A stretch of 64,000 nucleotides of DNA from Bathynomus jamesi (lineage: Eukaryota; Arthropoda; Malacostraca; Isopoda; Cirolanidae), in NCBI GenBank assembly GCA_023014485.1, contig JAJOZX010001074.1, positions 62,001 to 126,000 of the forward strand. The letters are read 5' to 3'. Below the pieces are notes generated by a model. That model did no database searches, was not told the DNA's origin, and worked only from the letters and a program-made list of their open reading frames with translations. How positions within the stretch are numbered: position 1 is the stretch's first letter; each line of letters starts with the position of its first letter. Of the stretch, positions 12,731 through 24,000 are shown piece after piece. Position numbers and translations under genes: made by a program.

Positions 12731-13274
12731 ACTGTGTGTGTATATAATATATATATAATATATATATACCCCCTCCCCGCGGGCGGTCTTTCTGGGGTGG
12801 ATCGCCCGCGGGCTCCTGCCTCCATGTGGCGAGGGGGGTCAGCCGCGGCTGGGGGCCCTGCCGGGTCCCCGCCCGGTTGCGAAGTAGACTTTTAACATAC
12901 CTGCTATCCTACAGCCCCCTCTTTCCTGTCTTCCCCTCTTTCCCCTCTTCCTTGCCCCCTCTGTTTTTTTTTTCTGCTTTCTCTTTTCACTTCGCGCGCC
13001 CCGTGGGCTGCCGGGGCTGATCGCTGGGGGTCTCGCTCCCATGGTTGGGGCCGGACTAAGTTGGCTGGTAGGGTGCCCGGGCCTGGGACCCTGGGGGGCC
13101 TTGGTCTTTGCTGCCGGCGGGGGAGAACTCTCGATGCTGCAAGGGCCCCTTTTGAAACGGGGGAACCCGCATGGGACGAGGCACCCATCCCCCGCCGGCA
13201 TGCGCTTGGTCCCCTTGGGCCCCGGGTAATCGGTTCCCCGCGGCCCCGGCGCGAAACAACAAAAAATACTGTTT

Positions 13275-15195
13275 ATGGGTTCTATTACTAAACTTCGCTC
13301 CCCTCTTGTTGACGACTCTGGCCCGCCCTTGGATTTGGATCAGACTACTACTTCTGGTCGTTCAGCGGCCTCTGCCTCCGCTGGATTGACCCTCAAGCCG
13401 TATGGCCCCCTCTCGTCCTCTGCGGTGTCTGGCTCTCGTGGCCGGACTCGTGGTGGCCGTAGGGCGGGGTCTTCGCGGCCCTTGTTCTCTCGCCCACTCT
13501 CGGTTACCGTTACACATGGACCTGTCTCTGCTGTCAATTTCTGTCCGGTGGACAGGTTCCTTGTTCTCCGCCCTTCCGCTGGCTCCCTTCCGGGCAACTC
13601 GGAACGGGTGTTTCAGCGCCTTAAGACGATAGGGGTTCCCTGTCGTTATGATATCCGCCCTCTGAGGGATGGGTCTCTTCTTTTGAAGTCCGTTCTTCGG
13701 GGGTGACTGGGTCCCTTCTACAGTTGCAGGATGTCTTGGGTTGCAGAGTTTCTGTGACTCCCCATCCGCAATTGAATAGCTGTCAAGGCACCATTTTCGC
13801 TTCCCGTCTGCTGTCAATCCCGGTTGGCGAGTTGCAGGAGGATCTTGCCCCCCAGGGGGTAACGAAGGTCTTCCGCTTTTCGTCGCGCCGGGATGGTGCT
13901 CTTACCCAGTCCGCTCGTCTGCTCCTGACCTTTGACTCCCTTGTGTTTCCGGCCCAGGTGTTCTGGGGCATGGTGATCGCCGGTCGTGTGAGTTTTCGGT
14001 GCGACCATATGTGCCTGACCCGGTTCGCTGCTTTGGCTGCAACCGGTTCGGCCATGTTAGCTCTGCGTGCCGCCGTGAGGGTAAGCTATGTGTCCGCTGC
14101 GGTGGGCCTGCGCACCCTACCCCGTGCACGAAGCCCCCGCGGTGCTCGAACTGTTCGGGGGCCCACCCTTCCTCTTCTCGGGACTGTCCCGTTTTCAAGT
14201 TTGAATTTGAGGTGCGGTCCTTAAGGACTACCGAATTCCTTAGTGCGCGGGAGGCGCGCGATAAGATCCGTGACCGGGAGCCGCGGCGGGGGTTGTCCTA
14301 CGCTGCGGCTCTTGGCCCTGGCGGGTCCTCGGGCCCCTCCCGTGCTACCCCGGCGTCTACTGGAGTGGTGCCCCCCCTGGAAGTCCCGGGGGTTGGTGGT
14401 CCTCCTGGCGCCGCGGGTCCTTCTTGTTCCTCTGCCTCACTTTCTGACATCCCATCTGATTCCCTGCCTACAAGTGCCCCTTCTCCCCCTCCGGCCTCGG
14501 GGTCTGGATCCTTGCCTACTCGTCTCTCGGGTGGGGAGGGGGATGCCCCGAAGGAGAGGAGGAAGCGTCGCCGTGGTCGGAGTCGGAGTCCTTCCGACCC
14601 GATCCTGACTGCTGCTCGCCTTGCTTCCCCTTCTTCCCCGTCTTCACCGGAGGGGAGGCGGCGCGCTGTTCCTGATCCGCTCGGGACTTCCCCCCCCCCC
14701 TATACGGAGCGCTGGTGGGGCGTCACCTCCCGGTGCCCCGACCAGTGTCCGGGTGTCGGTCGAGGTACACTGCCCCATGACACCCTCGATTACTGACTCT
14801 GTTCCCATGATAGACCCGGTCGAGAGGGCCTGGCCCTCCTTCATGGAGTCTCTCTCTCTCCGGCTCCTGCTGAGAGTGGTCGGGTCTCTCTCCTGGATCT
14901 ACCTCTCCCACTTGTGGTCGACCTTTCCTCTCCCCCCCGTCAGTGCTTGTCTGGTTTGACGAGCCCTCGAACAGCTGGTTCCCCCCGGTCCCCCTCTTGT
15001 GGGGAGTTGGGGGTTTCGGCTGGGCCCGACTCGTCGTCTCTCCCCCCGCCGGGAGAGCCCCCCTCTGACCTCCCTGTTCTACTCTCCACTTCTCGTCCTA
15101 CTACGGGTGCAGCAGATGCGGAGTCGGTGGCCCCTACCCCCCCAGTTCTGGGTGAGTCGGGGAAACCGATTCCGTCCCTGGTTACGGACCGTTGA
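13275..15195 (+). pseudogene. I-like element ORF1 (gag-like nucleic-acid-binding protein), frameshifted
   Basis: It encodes the RNA-binding chaperone of the element. The product starts MGSITKLRSPLVDDSG at 13275, with a Ser/Gly/Arg-rich N terminus. It changes frame near 13700 into the RRM-like pre-zinc region (LLSIPVGELQEDLAPQGVTK, then FPAQVFWGMVIAGRV). It changes frame again near 13990. Three zinc knuckles follow at 14025-14190: CFGCNRFGHVSSAC, CVRCGGPAHPTPC and CSNCSGAHPSSSRDC. A long Pro/Ser-rich tail with a KERRKRRRGRSRS basic cluster follows, interrupted by a stop at 14796. Two frameshifts and one stop argue against function. Confidence 0.8.
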
Positions 15196-16529
15196 GTTTG
15201 CTGCTCAGCTTGGTCCGTGGCTATTTCGCTGTTTTCTCTGCCTCTTATAATGCCGCTTCCCCTTACAGTTCCATCTTGCATTGGAACTGTAGGGGGCTTT
15301 TAGCTAACTGGGAGAACCTTGCCCCCTGCTGGAGAGCGAGCGGCCTTCCTGTGTTTGTCTCCAGGAGACTATCCTGGCTGCGCGGGGACTCCCTCGTCTC
15401 TCTGGCTATGTTGGTTTCCCTTGCACCCCGGATGAGCGCACACGCCGGCGGGGTGCGGCGATTTACGTGCATCATTCGTTACCATCGCGTGGTGTGCCTC
15501 TTCGCACTTCCTTGCAGGCTGTGGCTGTGCGGCTCTTTTTAGATCGCCAGTACACTGCCTGCTCGGTTTATATTCCTCCTCATGACCCTCCTTCTCGCGA
15601 CGCGGTTCGCGAGTTGGTGCTGCAACTACCCCGACCGTTTCTCCTCCTCGGGGACTTTAACAGTCGCGACCCGGCTTGGGGAGATGTTCGGTCGACTAAT
15701 GTTGCTGGTATGTTACTCTCCTTAATGGAGGAACTTTCCTTTGCGTGTCTCAATTCCGGTGAACCTACTTACTTCCACGAACCCACGGGTTCATTTACCT
15801 GTATTGATCTCTCCTTGGTGTCCCTCGATGCCTTACTCGATTTTTCGTGGAAGGTGTTGGGGGACTCTTATGGCAGTGATCATTACCCAGTCTGTCTTGA
15901 GCCGGTCGGTCCGCAGCCGGGCGTTTCGTCTCGACCGAGGTGGTGCCTTGCGCGGGCTGACTGGCCATCTTTCAGAGCTCGTTCCGTCATTGTCCGTTCG
16001 GTATTGAGCTTTGGCTCTGTGGATGAGAGCTTGGAGTTCTTCGAGCGGGTGGTGATGGGCGTCGCGGAGGACTGTATTCCTCGATCTTCCGGTATCCCGC
16101 GGACTCGTAGCGTCCCGTGGTAGACTCCAGCATGTCACCAGGCGGTGTGCGAGAGGAAGAGGGCAACGCGCCGCTTCCACCGCACCCGGCGCGCGGGCCA
16201 CTCGATTGAGATGCGGCGGGCGAAGGCTTTCGCCGGACTCTCAAGTTGGCCCGTCGGGCCTCTTGGCGTGCTTTTGTGTCCGGCATCTCCTCATCTACCC
16301 CTTCTGCTGCTGTGTGGCGGAAGGTACGTAGTATCGAGGGGAGGCCAGTCCCTGCTAGTCGCCCTGTCCTTCGGGACGGGGACGGCTTCCTTTCGGATCC
16401 TGCTGCTGTGGCTGATCGGCTGGCCGGTGCTTTTGCTGCGGTTTCCCGTTCGCCTTCAGCTGCGGATCGCCCTTTATCGGGGTCACGTTCCCGCCCCCTG
16501 GGAACGAGCCCTATAACCATCTCTTTCCG
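15192..16529 (+). pseudogene. I-like ORF2, APE endonuclease part, frameshifted
   Basis: This is the N-terminal endonuclease that nicks target DNA for reverse transcription. Motifs in order are ILHWNCRGLLANWENL near 15275, a QETILAARG piece in another frame near 15365, and FLLLGDFNSRDPAWGD near 15645. Then come FTCIDLSLVS near 15795 and the SDHYPV catalytic His motif near 15878. Frame breaks lie near 15365-15467 and again between about 16100 and 16530, before the reverse transcriptase. The active-site Asn, Asp and His positions are still recognisable. Confidence 0.8.
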
Positions 16530-18947
16530 ATGCGGGAACTTCGGGCTGCCTTGGCAACCCGTCGTTCTTCCGCTCCTGGCCCTGATGACATTCCGTATGA
16601 CTTTCTTTGGAATCTGCACCCGATGGCCCTGCACTTCTTGCTGGATCTTTTCAACCGGATGTGGGTTGAGGGGTCGTTCCCTTCCCGTTGGAGGGAGGCG
16701 ATTGTGGTCCCGATACCTAAGCCGGGGAAGGATCCGGCGGAGGTGGCGGGCTATCGGCCTATTGCTTTGACGAGCTGCTTATGCAAGCTCCTCGAAAAGA
16801 TGGTGGCCGTCCGACTTTCCTTTACACTGGAGTCGCTTGGGTTATGCCCCCCGACCCAGTATGGTTTTCGTCGATTTCGGGGCACTCTGGACCCCCTTCT
16901 CCTCCTTGGCCATGATGTACGGGAGGCATTTTCCCGCCGGAATCTTGTTCTGGCCGTCTTTTTTGACGTCCAAAAGGCCTATGACACGACCCGTCGGGGA
17001 GTTGTCATGGACCGTTTGAAGTCTCTTGGTTTTGTGGGCTTTTTGCCCACGTTTCTTCGCAACTTCCTCTGCCGTCGCACTTTCCGCGTCCGTAATGGGG
17101 CGGCCCTATCTGCCCTGTATGTTCAGGAGGAGGGGGTGCCCCAGGGGTGTGTGTTAAGCGTCTCCTGCTTCAACCTAGTTATGTCTGCGCTACCGGGAGC
17201 TCTTCCACCCTCGGTGCGCTGTTCCATCTACGCAGATGATCTGGCTGTCTATGCCGCAGGGACGAGTCCCCCCCTCGTGGAGAGGCAAGTCCAACTCGCG
17301 GTCAATCGGGTTGAACGCTGGGCGTCGTCGGTGGGCCTTACGTTGTCTTCCCCGAAGACTTCGTGTGTGGCCTTCCTTCCGTCGAGGAGACGGGGATCCG
17401 GCGCCATCCCGGCCTTTAGCCTTACACTCGGGGGTCAGCCTCTGGCCCTCGTTCCATCAGTACTCTTCTTGGGTATGGTTTTCGACAGCCGTTTGAGCTG
17501 GGTTCCCCACCTTCGCCGGCTGCGCGAGTCCGCGAGACGTACCCTGGATTTGCTGGGGCATCTGTCGCATACTACATGGGGCGCGGATAGGCGGACGCTC
17601 CTCCGTTTGTACGTGTCCCTGGTACAGTCCAAATTAGACTATGGGAGTGTGGTGTATGGCTCCGCCTCCCGCACGGCCCTTCGGATACTGGATCCGGTCC
17701 TCTCTAGAGGACTGCGCATGTCATCTGGCGCCTTCCGCTCCTCTCCGGTTGATAGTCTGCAGGTTGAGTGCGACATCCCTCCCTTGGAGGATCGGAGGTC
17801 GTTCCTCATTGCTAAACACTATCTCCGGATCCTCCGTCTTCCCACCTCTCCTCTGTTCCAGGTGGTTGAGAGGGCGTTCTGCCGGGATGGGGGTTGGTAT
17901 TTCACCGACACGGTGACCTCCCTCCTCGATGGTATGGGCACTCCCCCTCCATCCGTTATACCGGTCTCTTTCAGTGGTGTTGCACCTTGGGAGAGCATCC
18001 CTGTTGCGTGCTGTAGGGCGTTGCGCCCCGTTCGCAGGACCGAGTCGGACTCTGCCTTGCTTCGGTCTCTGTTCCTTCAGCATGCGGCGTGTCACTCTGC
18101 ATGTGTTGCGATCTTCACGGATGGCTCGAGGTCGTCGGGGGGCGTTGGATCCGCGGCTGTTCCCCAGTCGTCTGTCCTTGCTCCCCGATGTACCCGTCTC
18201 CCTGATGAGGCTTCCGTTTTTACGGCGGAGCTCTATGCCATTCTGAGCGCTCTGGAGGTGGTGCGGGAGCATCCGGATGGGTCGTTCGTCATCCATTCGG
18301 ATTCCCGCAGTGCCCTGGATGGCCTGGAGTGTTTTGACTCTGTCCACCCGCTGGTCCGACGAATCCAGCTACTGTACCATACTCTTGTCGCTTTCGGTGG
18401 CAAGGAGGTGGTATTTTGCTGGGTCCCAGCACATGTTAACGTGGCTGGAAATGAGGCTGCCGATCGAGCTGCCCGTTCCGCGTGCCGACTGCAGGTTTCA
18501 CCTGTGTCCCTCCCTTTTTCTGATTATATCCCTGGCTTCCGTAGGTTTTTGCGCTCCCGGTGGCAGAGTCGCTGGGATGGCGCTACGGATAACAAACTTT
18601 GCAAGATTAAACCCAAGTTGGGATGTTGGGCCTCTTCCTTCCATCGGTCGCGCCATAAGGAGGTGGCTCTGGCCCGCCTCCGTATTGGCCACACCCACCT
18701 GACCCATGGCTATTTGATGGCCGGGGATCGGGTGCCCCGATGTCCCAATTGTGACGTCCTACTTACAGTTGCCCACCTCTTGGTGGAGTGTCCGCTTTAC
18801 TCTGCGCTGCGCGCAGAGTATTTTCCCTTTTTGGAGAGCGTCGGGCTTGGTGATAGGCTTGGCGCTCTTCTGTCTGAAGGTCCCTACTTTTCGATAACCG
18901 GGTTGTTCTCCTTCCTCTTTCGCTCCCGACTTCTTTACCGGCTGTGA
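16530..18947 (+). CDS. I-like ORF2, reverse transcriptase, RNase H and zinc C terminus (open)
   Basis: An 805-codon open stretch forms the 3' two-thirds of ORF2. Reverse transcriptase motifs are AIVVPIPKPGKDPAEVAGYR, SCLCKLLEKMV, AVFFDVQKAYDT, EGVPQGCVLSV and the catalytic IYADDLAVYA (about 17225-17255). RNase H follows at about 18110-18480, with AIFTDGSRSSGG, TAELYAILSALE, IHSDSRSALDGL and WVPAHVNVAGNEAADRAA carrying the acidic residues and His. A CPNCDVLLTVAHLLVEC zinc motif lies near 18740-18790. The first codon is an arbitrary ORF boundary; the true start is upstream in the broken endonuclease frame. The open reading suggests fairly recent activity. Confidence 0.9.
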   Translation: MRELRAALATRRSSAPGPDDIPYDFLWNLHPMALHFLLDLFNRMWVEGSFPSRWREAIVVPIPKPGKDPAEVAGYRPIALTSCLCKLLEKMVAVRLSFTLESLGLCPPTQYGFRRFRGTLDPLLLLGHDVREAFSRRNLVLAVFFDVQKAYDTTRRGVVMDRLKSLGFVGFLPTFLRNFLCRRTFRVRNGAALSALYVQEEGVPQGCVLSVSCFNLVMSALPGALPPSVRCSIYADDLAVYAAGTSPPLVERQVQLAVNRVERWASSVGLTLSSPKTSCVAFLPSRRRGSGAIPAFSLTLGGQPLALVPSVLFLGMVFDSRLSWVPHLRRLRESARRTLDLLGHLSHTTWGADRRTLLRLYVSLVQSKLDYGSVVYGSASRTALRILDPVLSRGLRMSSGAFRSSPVDSLQVECDIPPLEDRRSFLIAKHYLRILRLPTSPLFQVVERAFCRDGGWYFTDTVTSLLDGMGTPPPSVIPVSFSGVAPWESIPVACCRALRPVRRTESDSALLRSLFLQHAACHSACVAIFTDGSRSSGGVGSAAVPQSSVLAPRCTRLPDEASVFTAELYAILSALEVVREHPDGSFVIHSDSRSALDGLECFDSVHPLVRRIQLLYHTLVAFGGKEVVFCWVPAHVNVAGNEAADRAARSACRLQVSPVSLPFSDYIPGFRRFLRSRWQSRWDGATDNKLCKIKPKLGCWASSFHRSRHKEVALARLRIGHTHLTHGYLMAGDRVPRCPNCDVLLTVAHLLVECPLYSALRAEYFPFLESVGLGDRLGALLSEGPYFSITGLFSFLFRSRLLYRL

Positions 18948-19159
18948 CCCCACTATGATCTTTTTGCTTTTCCCCCACCTCCTCCTCCTCCCCCCCCCCC
19001 CCCGTCTATTGTTCATTTCCATTAGTTGTTCCATACTCTTCGTTCTGTGTTCGCTCTGCTATCCACCTTTCTTTTGGTGGCCATGAGCGGTCATTCTTTG
19101 AAACAAAAAAATTAATAAATAAAATAAAATATATATTATATATATATATATATATATCA

Positions 19160-19990
19160 ACGCTATTGACTTCTTAAGGAAACGGAGCTTACAGATGAAA
19201 AGAAGGACCAACACAACAGCAAACATTTTCGTTTATTTTTTGTACTTCAGACGTTTCAACAAATCTTTTGTCATCATCAGTGAATTATAAATCTTAAAAC
19301 CTTAAAACAAAAATAAGAATAAATAATTAAAATTACATCAATACAAAGAAAATTAAAATCATTAAAATAACATCAATACAAAAGAAAATTAAAATCATTA
19401 AATTAAAATGACCTCAACTGGTAAATACACAATGTTTACGTCAACCTCCATATTCGGCAGAAACTGAGAGAAAACTGTATGATCAATTAATTGGAAGGCA
19501 TGATATATCTATGAAAGTAAGTTGGTTGGTTAGTTAGAAGAGCTGTAATTTGTAAAATGAACTATTGTTGTTAATGGAGGGTTTGTTTCTATAGATGTAC
19601 AAAGATTCTAAAATTCGGAGTTCTGTAAGGTTATTGGATTTTGTTAGAATTTCGAACTGAGTTTTGTGAAGGGGATGGTTGTTTTCATTACTATGGTTTC
19701 TAATTGCGGATTGTGGTGGGCTACTGAGGGGACGGTTGGTACGGACTGATAAGCCCAAATGCTGAGGAAGGCGTACCTCCAGTTGGAGTTGAGTACTGCC
19801 GATATACGCAGCCTTACAGCTGTCGCACGTGTTTTTATAAACAATATTAGGGCACACAGTTTTGGGAAATTTGTCTTTGAACTTTAAAAAATTTGATAAT
19901 TTAAATGGGTTGACGAGGGCGAATCTAAAATTTATTTGGGGATAACTAGACTTAAGCAGTTTGGACACTTCACTTCGAATACATAATTCG
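19160..19990 (-). mobile_element. Penelope-like element, GIY-YIG fragment
   Basis: The frame at 19534-19968 (-) encodes the C-terminal endonuclease of a Penelope-like element. It has a FKDKFPKTVCPNIVYKNTC lead-in, a CDSCKAAYIGST stretch corresponding to the YIG half of GIY-YIG, an H-rich middle with AIRNHSNENNHPL, and an ELRILESLYIYRNKPSINNN ending typical of the family. The reverse transcriptase is absent, so this is a truncated copy. The 3' flank (19160-19530) is non-coding AT-rich DNA. Confidence 0.75.
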
Positions 19991-20345
19991 AAGTGAAGTG
20001 TTTTAATTATATGTGAAACTCAAGATTTTCATGACTGTTCTTTTCTATAGTTTTATTGACCAAATAATTAGTCATGAAAATCTTAAGATTCAGAAATCTT
20101 GACACAATGTGAAGCTTAAAATGTTCACGGCTGCGTTCTTTTCTGTAGTTTAATCGCGGTGCTGGTGCCTTCGGGCCCAGTAATTTTAATTATTTAATTT
20201 ATTAACACCCAGGTGCACAACCTGGGGACCTAATCAATATGTGTGTGAAGTTTCATGTTTGTAATTGCTTCCATTTTGGAGTTATGGCTGGAACAGACAG
20301 ACAGACAGACACACACACACACACACACACGTCCTTTTATTATAA

Positions 20346-20422
<77 letters not shown>
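19991..20422. repeat. Unclassified repeat tail and long microsatellite
   Basis: A GC-containing segment near 20150-20185 is followed by a conserved-looking AAGTTTCATG stretch. Then come (ACAG)n at 20293-20310, (CA)n to 20330 and a long (TA)n at 20348-20422. It resembles the 3' end of a widespread invertebrate repeat. Long Ile-Tyr frames here are translated microsatellite. Confidence 0.6.
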
Positions 20423-20423
<1 letters not shown>

Positions 20424-21019
20424 GAGGGTTGTTCAAAAAGTAAGCTTACAAGGTTAATTACACTTGCAGGTGCATTATGCATAGTACAATATGTTGTTGG
20501 TAGCACATATTTTGTTAAGCATCTGTGGAAACACTGTAAAGTGGCAACATCCGGGGTCACCACGAACCAAAATGTTCAAGATTGCACCATCAGCTGGTAA
20601 GGTTAGGTTTAAAAAGATTGTATAGTGTGTAAGATGCATGTACAGTATATGTAGTGAGGAATAGAGGAGAAGTGTGTGTTTGAGAGCATGCTGGACTGCT
20701 CACAGGGTAGGTGATACTGATACATGGAAACAAATCAGCTGAAGAGGACAATAACAGGAGAAACGGGAGTTCCAGCACTCTCTGATTCCCGCCTAACATC
20801 CCCCTCTGGAGTACTTCCCTGGTCGACTGGTGTCTACAATCTCCTCCTTACGTGCAGCAAAATACATAGTCACATAAGCTAGTGGTTTGAGGCCTCAGCA
20901 TACACATTAATTTAAGTCTCGTGTACGATCTGTGGCACGTTACTGTATTGCGTTATGTGCATCGTTCCAATTTTTGTTTGTTGTTCGTTTTTGGAGAAAC
21001 GTGGAAGAGATGGTGCTAC
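20423..21019 (+). mobile_element. Mariner terminus and unassigned DNA
   Basis: CGAGGGTTGTTCAAAAAGTA at 20423 has the form of a mariner terminal inverted repeat directly after (TA)n. No transposase frame follows, so this is a decayed or non-autonomous copy. Its right end was not found, and it may continue beyond the hAT insertion at 21028. The remainder holds no recognised gene. Confidence 0.4.
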
Positions 21020-21027
21020 CGTGGAAG

Positions 21028-24000
21028 CAGTGGCGGATTTAGGGGGGGCCGAGTAGGCCATGGCCTACGGCCCCGCGCCTGTGAGGGCCCCGCGCCGTCA
21101 CATATAATTATATGTTGGATTCCACTATAAATAATACAATTGATTAATGATTAGTGATAATTATGGTATCACTCTCTTTGCTGGCGGGAGTTTAGTTTCT
21201 ATTCAGGCCGCTGTGGAGTGCACATGTGAGTGTGTTTTAGTGGTAAGTAATGGTAAAAGTCGTATCTCGAAAAAGTCGCCAGTCAATAAATGGGGATGGG
21301 GGAGTTTTAGTCAGCTTTATATAACATAAATAAGTTGAAAAATGTTAAATTAATGTAATTAATTTTTTTATATGAAACGTACTTAGGCTAGGTTAGGTCA
21401 GTTTAGCTTAGATTTCATAATAAATACATTTTATACATATTTAAGGAAAAAGTCGCCACTGGTGGGGGCTGGCGACTTTTCCCATAAAGCGACTTTTTCA
21501 CCCGAACAACTGTTTAGTGTCTGTATTTAATTAATTAATTAAAACTGTATTAATTAATACTAAACCGAGGGTCAAGTGTAAATAGTTTTTTTTATGTTTT
21601 TATGTTTCAGGATAAGGCAGTGAGGCTGCACTGAGGCACAATGGAGAAATCAACAAGTCGTGATCGTGATCAAGGGAGGAAGTATAAAGCTGGCTCTGTT
21701 AAACGACAAGAAAAGGCAAACGTAAACCAAAGAGTAAAAAAACTACCAAAAATAAACTCAATGGTTGACAATCCAAACAGTATCTGAATCTGCAAAATCA
21801 CAAACTCAAACTGAATCCGGTCAAATGAATCTGAATCAGTAGAGACACCCAATTACGCTGAAACAACTGGAGAAGCCACAACTAGTACTGAACCTAGTGT
21901 AGTTAGCGCAATTGAACCTGAACACAGTGACAGTGAGGAGACACAAGAGGAAGTGAAAGTTATGAATAAACGGTACTGAACAAGGATTTGAAACGGATCT
22001 TGGATTATGGCCTAAAATAATTACTGAAAAATGTGTGTGACTATTGGTTGAAAAAGGGAAGCGCAGAATGTCGACACTGTGATGGTGACTTCAAAGAGTC
22101 AGCTGTGAAAGAGCTAAACAGAACCCGTCATTGTACAAAGACATTATTCACTCGAACTCATTCATTATCTGGCCAAGAAATTAATCTTAAATGGCTCTGT
22201 TACTCTAAAACAACTGGTAAAGTGTATTGTTTTGCTTGCAAGCTTATGTCAAAGGTGGAAAGCTCATTCACAACTGGCTTCAATGGTTGGAAGAACGCTA
22301 GGTATGTCATAGAATCTCACAGTAGGTCAGATCAGCACAGGAAAAGTATGGTCGAAATGATATATCGAAAGACTGCGGGTGCCCGTATTGACTCTAATCT
22401 AGTACAACAATATGAAAGTGAATGCGAGTACTGGCAAGCAGTATTGAGGAGTGTGTAGATGTTTTAAAGCTACTTTGCGAACGCGGGCTAGCCATTCGAG
22501 GTAAAGATGAAGTAATTGGATCAGTACACAATGGAAACTATCTTGGGATTCTAGAGCTGCTGAGCACATACGACAGTTTCTTGGCAGCACATATCAAGAA
22601 ACACGCAAACAAGTTAGTGGTCATACTTCCTACTTGTCCCATGTCATTTCTGAGGAAGTCATTGGAATAATGGCAGAAAAGGTTATGTCCTCAATAACAG
22701 ATGAAGTAAAAACATCAAAGTACTTCTCAATTTCTGATGACTCCACACCTGATATTTCACACATGGATCAACTTACTTTTACAATCCGCTATGTACTGCC
22801 TACTACAGGTCCAGTTGAAAGGTTTTTGCAGTTTATTCCCATGCTAAGCCACACTGGCAGAGATATTGCTACAACTGTTCTTGATTTTCTTAAAGAGAAG
22901 AACATTCCAGTTATCGACTGCCGAGGACAGTCCTATGACAATGCCAGCAACATGTCTGGTAAATATCTGGGGACCCAACAGATAATCAAGAATGAGTGTA
23001 GTGAAGCTGAGTACATACCATGTATGGCTCATTCCTTAAACTTGGTGGCTAAGTGTGCTGCAGAAAGCTGTCCTGCTGCAGTGTCATTGTTTGCTCTGGT
23101 ACAAATATGTACTCCTTTCTTGTTGCATCTACTTATCGTTGGAGGAGACACCGTGAGGTACTAGAGACTAATAAAGATAAGAAGTTGAAAGTTGATAAAA
23201 TACTTTCAGACACTCGTTGGTCAGCACGAGCAGATGCTGTAGCTGCTCTCAGTAGAGCACACAAAGAAAACATCATTGTTCTGGAAGAGTTATTCTCAGA
23301 TCAGAATCAGCCAGCTGAAACAAGAGCTGAAGCAAGTGGTCTTCTCAAAGGTTTGAAAAAACTTGAAACAGTGATTCTTCTTGAAGTTTGGGATACAGTA
23401 TTGGAAAGGTTTCAGAGTAGCAGTATCCAGCTGCAAAAATCTGGGCTCTCCCTCAACACAGCTGTCACACTGCTAGAGTCTCTTTTACAATTTGCTAAAG
23501 ACCTGAGATCCCAGTTCGATGACTTTGAAGCAAAAGCTATGGCTAAGTGTGATCCCTGTGATGTGACGAGTAATGATGCATACTACGCCGACACGCAGCG
23601 TATTAGGAAGCGCAAGCGTCACCACGATGAACTAGACTCCGCGGAGGATGTTATGCTGACAGGGAGAGACAAGTTTAGAGTGACTGCATTCTTGCCCATC
23701 ATTGACAAGCTCTGTGCTGCCCTACAACAACGCATTGCTGCTTACAGCGACCTTCGAGAGAAATTTGGGTTTTTATCAGAAATCTCAAACAAAACGAACA
23801 CTGAGCTTAAAGCATCTGCTGAAAAGCTTGTGTCTTCATATCCTAAGGACTTGGAGGCTGGATTGGAGTCGGAGCTTTTGCAGTTTGCACACCTTATGAA
23901 ATCCATTCCAAGAGATTCACCTGAAAGTGCTCCTTTATCAGGTGGTGCAAAGGCTGCAAAAAGTCCTGAACTAGAAATGTATGAGATAATTCACAGACAT

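Larger units (their letters stand above)
12770..19127 (+). mobile_element. I-clade non-LTR retrotransposon with RNase H, GC-rich
   Basis: The copy appears near full length. It has a GC-rich 5' leader (12770-13274), ORF1 with three zinc knuckles, and ORF2 with APE endonuclease, reverse transcriptase, RNase H and a C-terminal zinc motif. It ends in an AATAAATAAAATAAAAT-type tail near 19110. It is much more GC-rich than its surroundings. (TA)n-rich DNA abuts both ends (12739-12768 and 19128-19157). RNase H together with APE endonuclease and a CCHC ORF1 points to the I group. ORF1 and the endonuclease part are frameshifted; the RT/RNase H part is open. Confidence 0.85.

Noticed and set aside
12839..18707. 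Many long open frames on the minus strand and in alternate plus frames of the GC-rich block
   Set aside because: They are shadows of the I-like ORF1/ORF2. Only the plus-strand frames carry zinc knuckles, endonuclease, YADD and RNase H motifs; high GC reduces stops in all frames.
12770..19127. Bacterial contamination or horizontal bacterial island, suggested by GC content
   Set aside because: The content is a eukaryotic non-LTR retrotransposon with an A-rich tail, embedded between arthropod-type repeats.
20230..20563. Open frames rich in Ile-Tyr, Thr-His or Val-Cys
   Set aside because: They are translated (TA)n and (CA)n microsatellite; the same applies to frames at 209-475, 26831-27073, 50776-51006 and 59660-60163.
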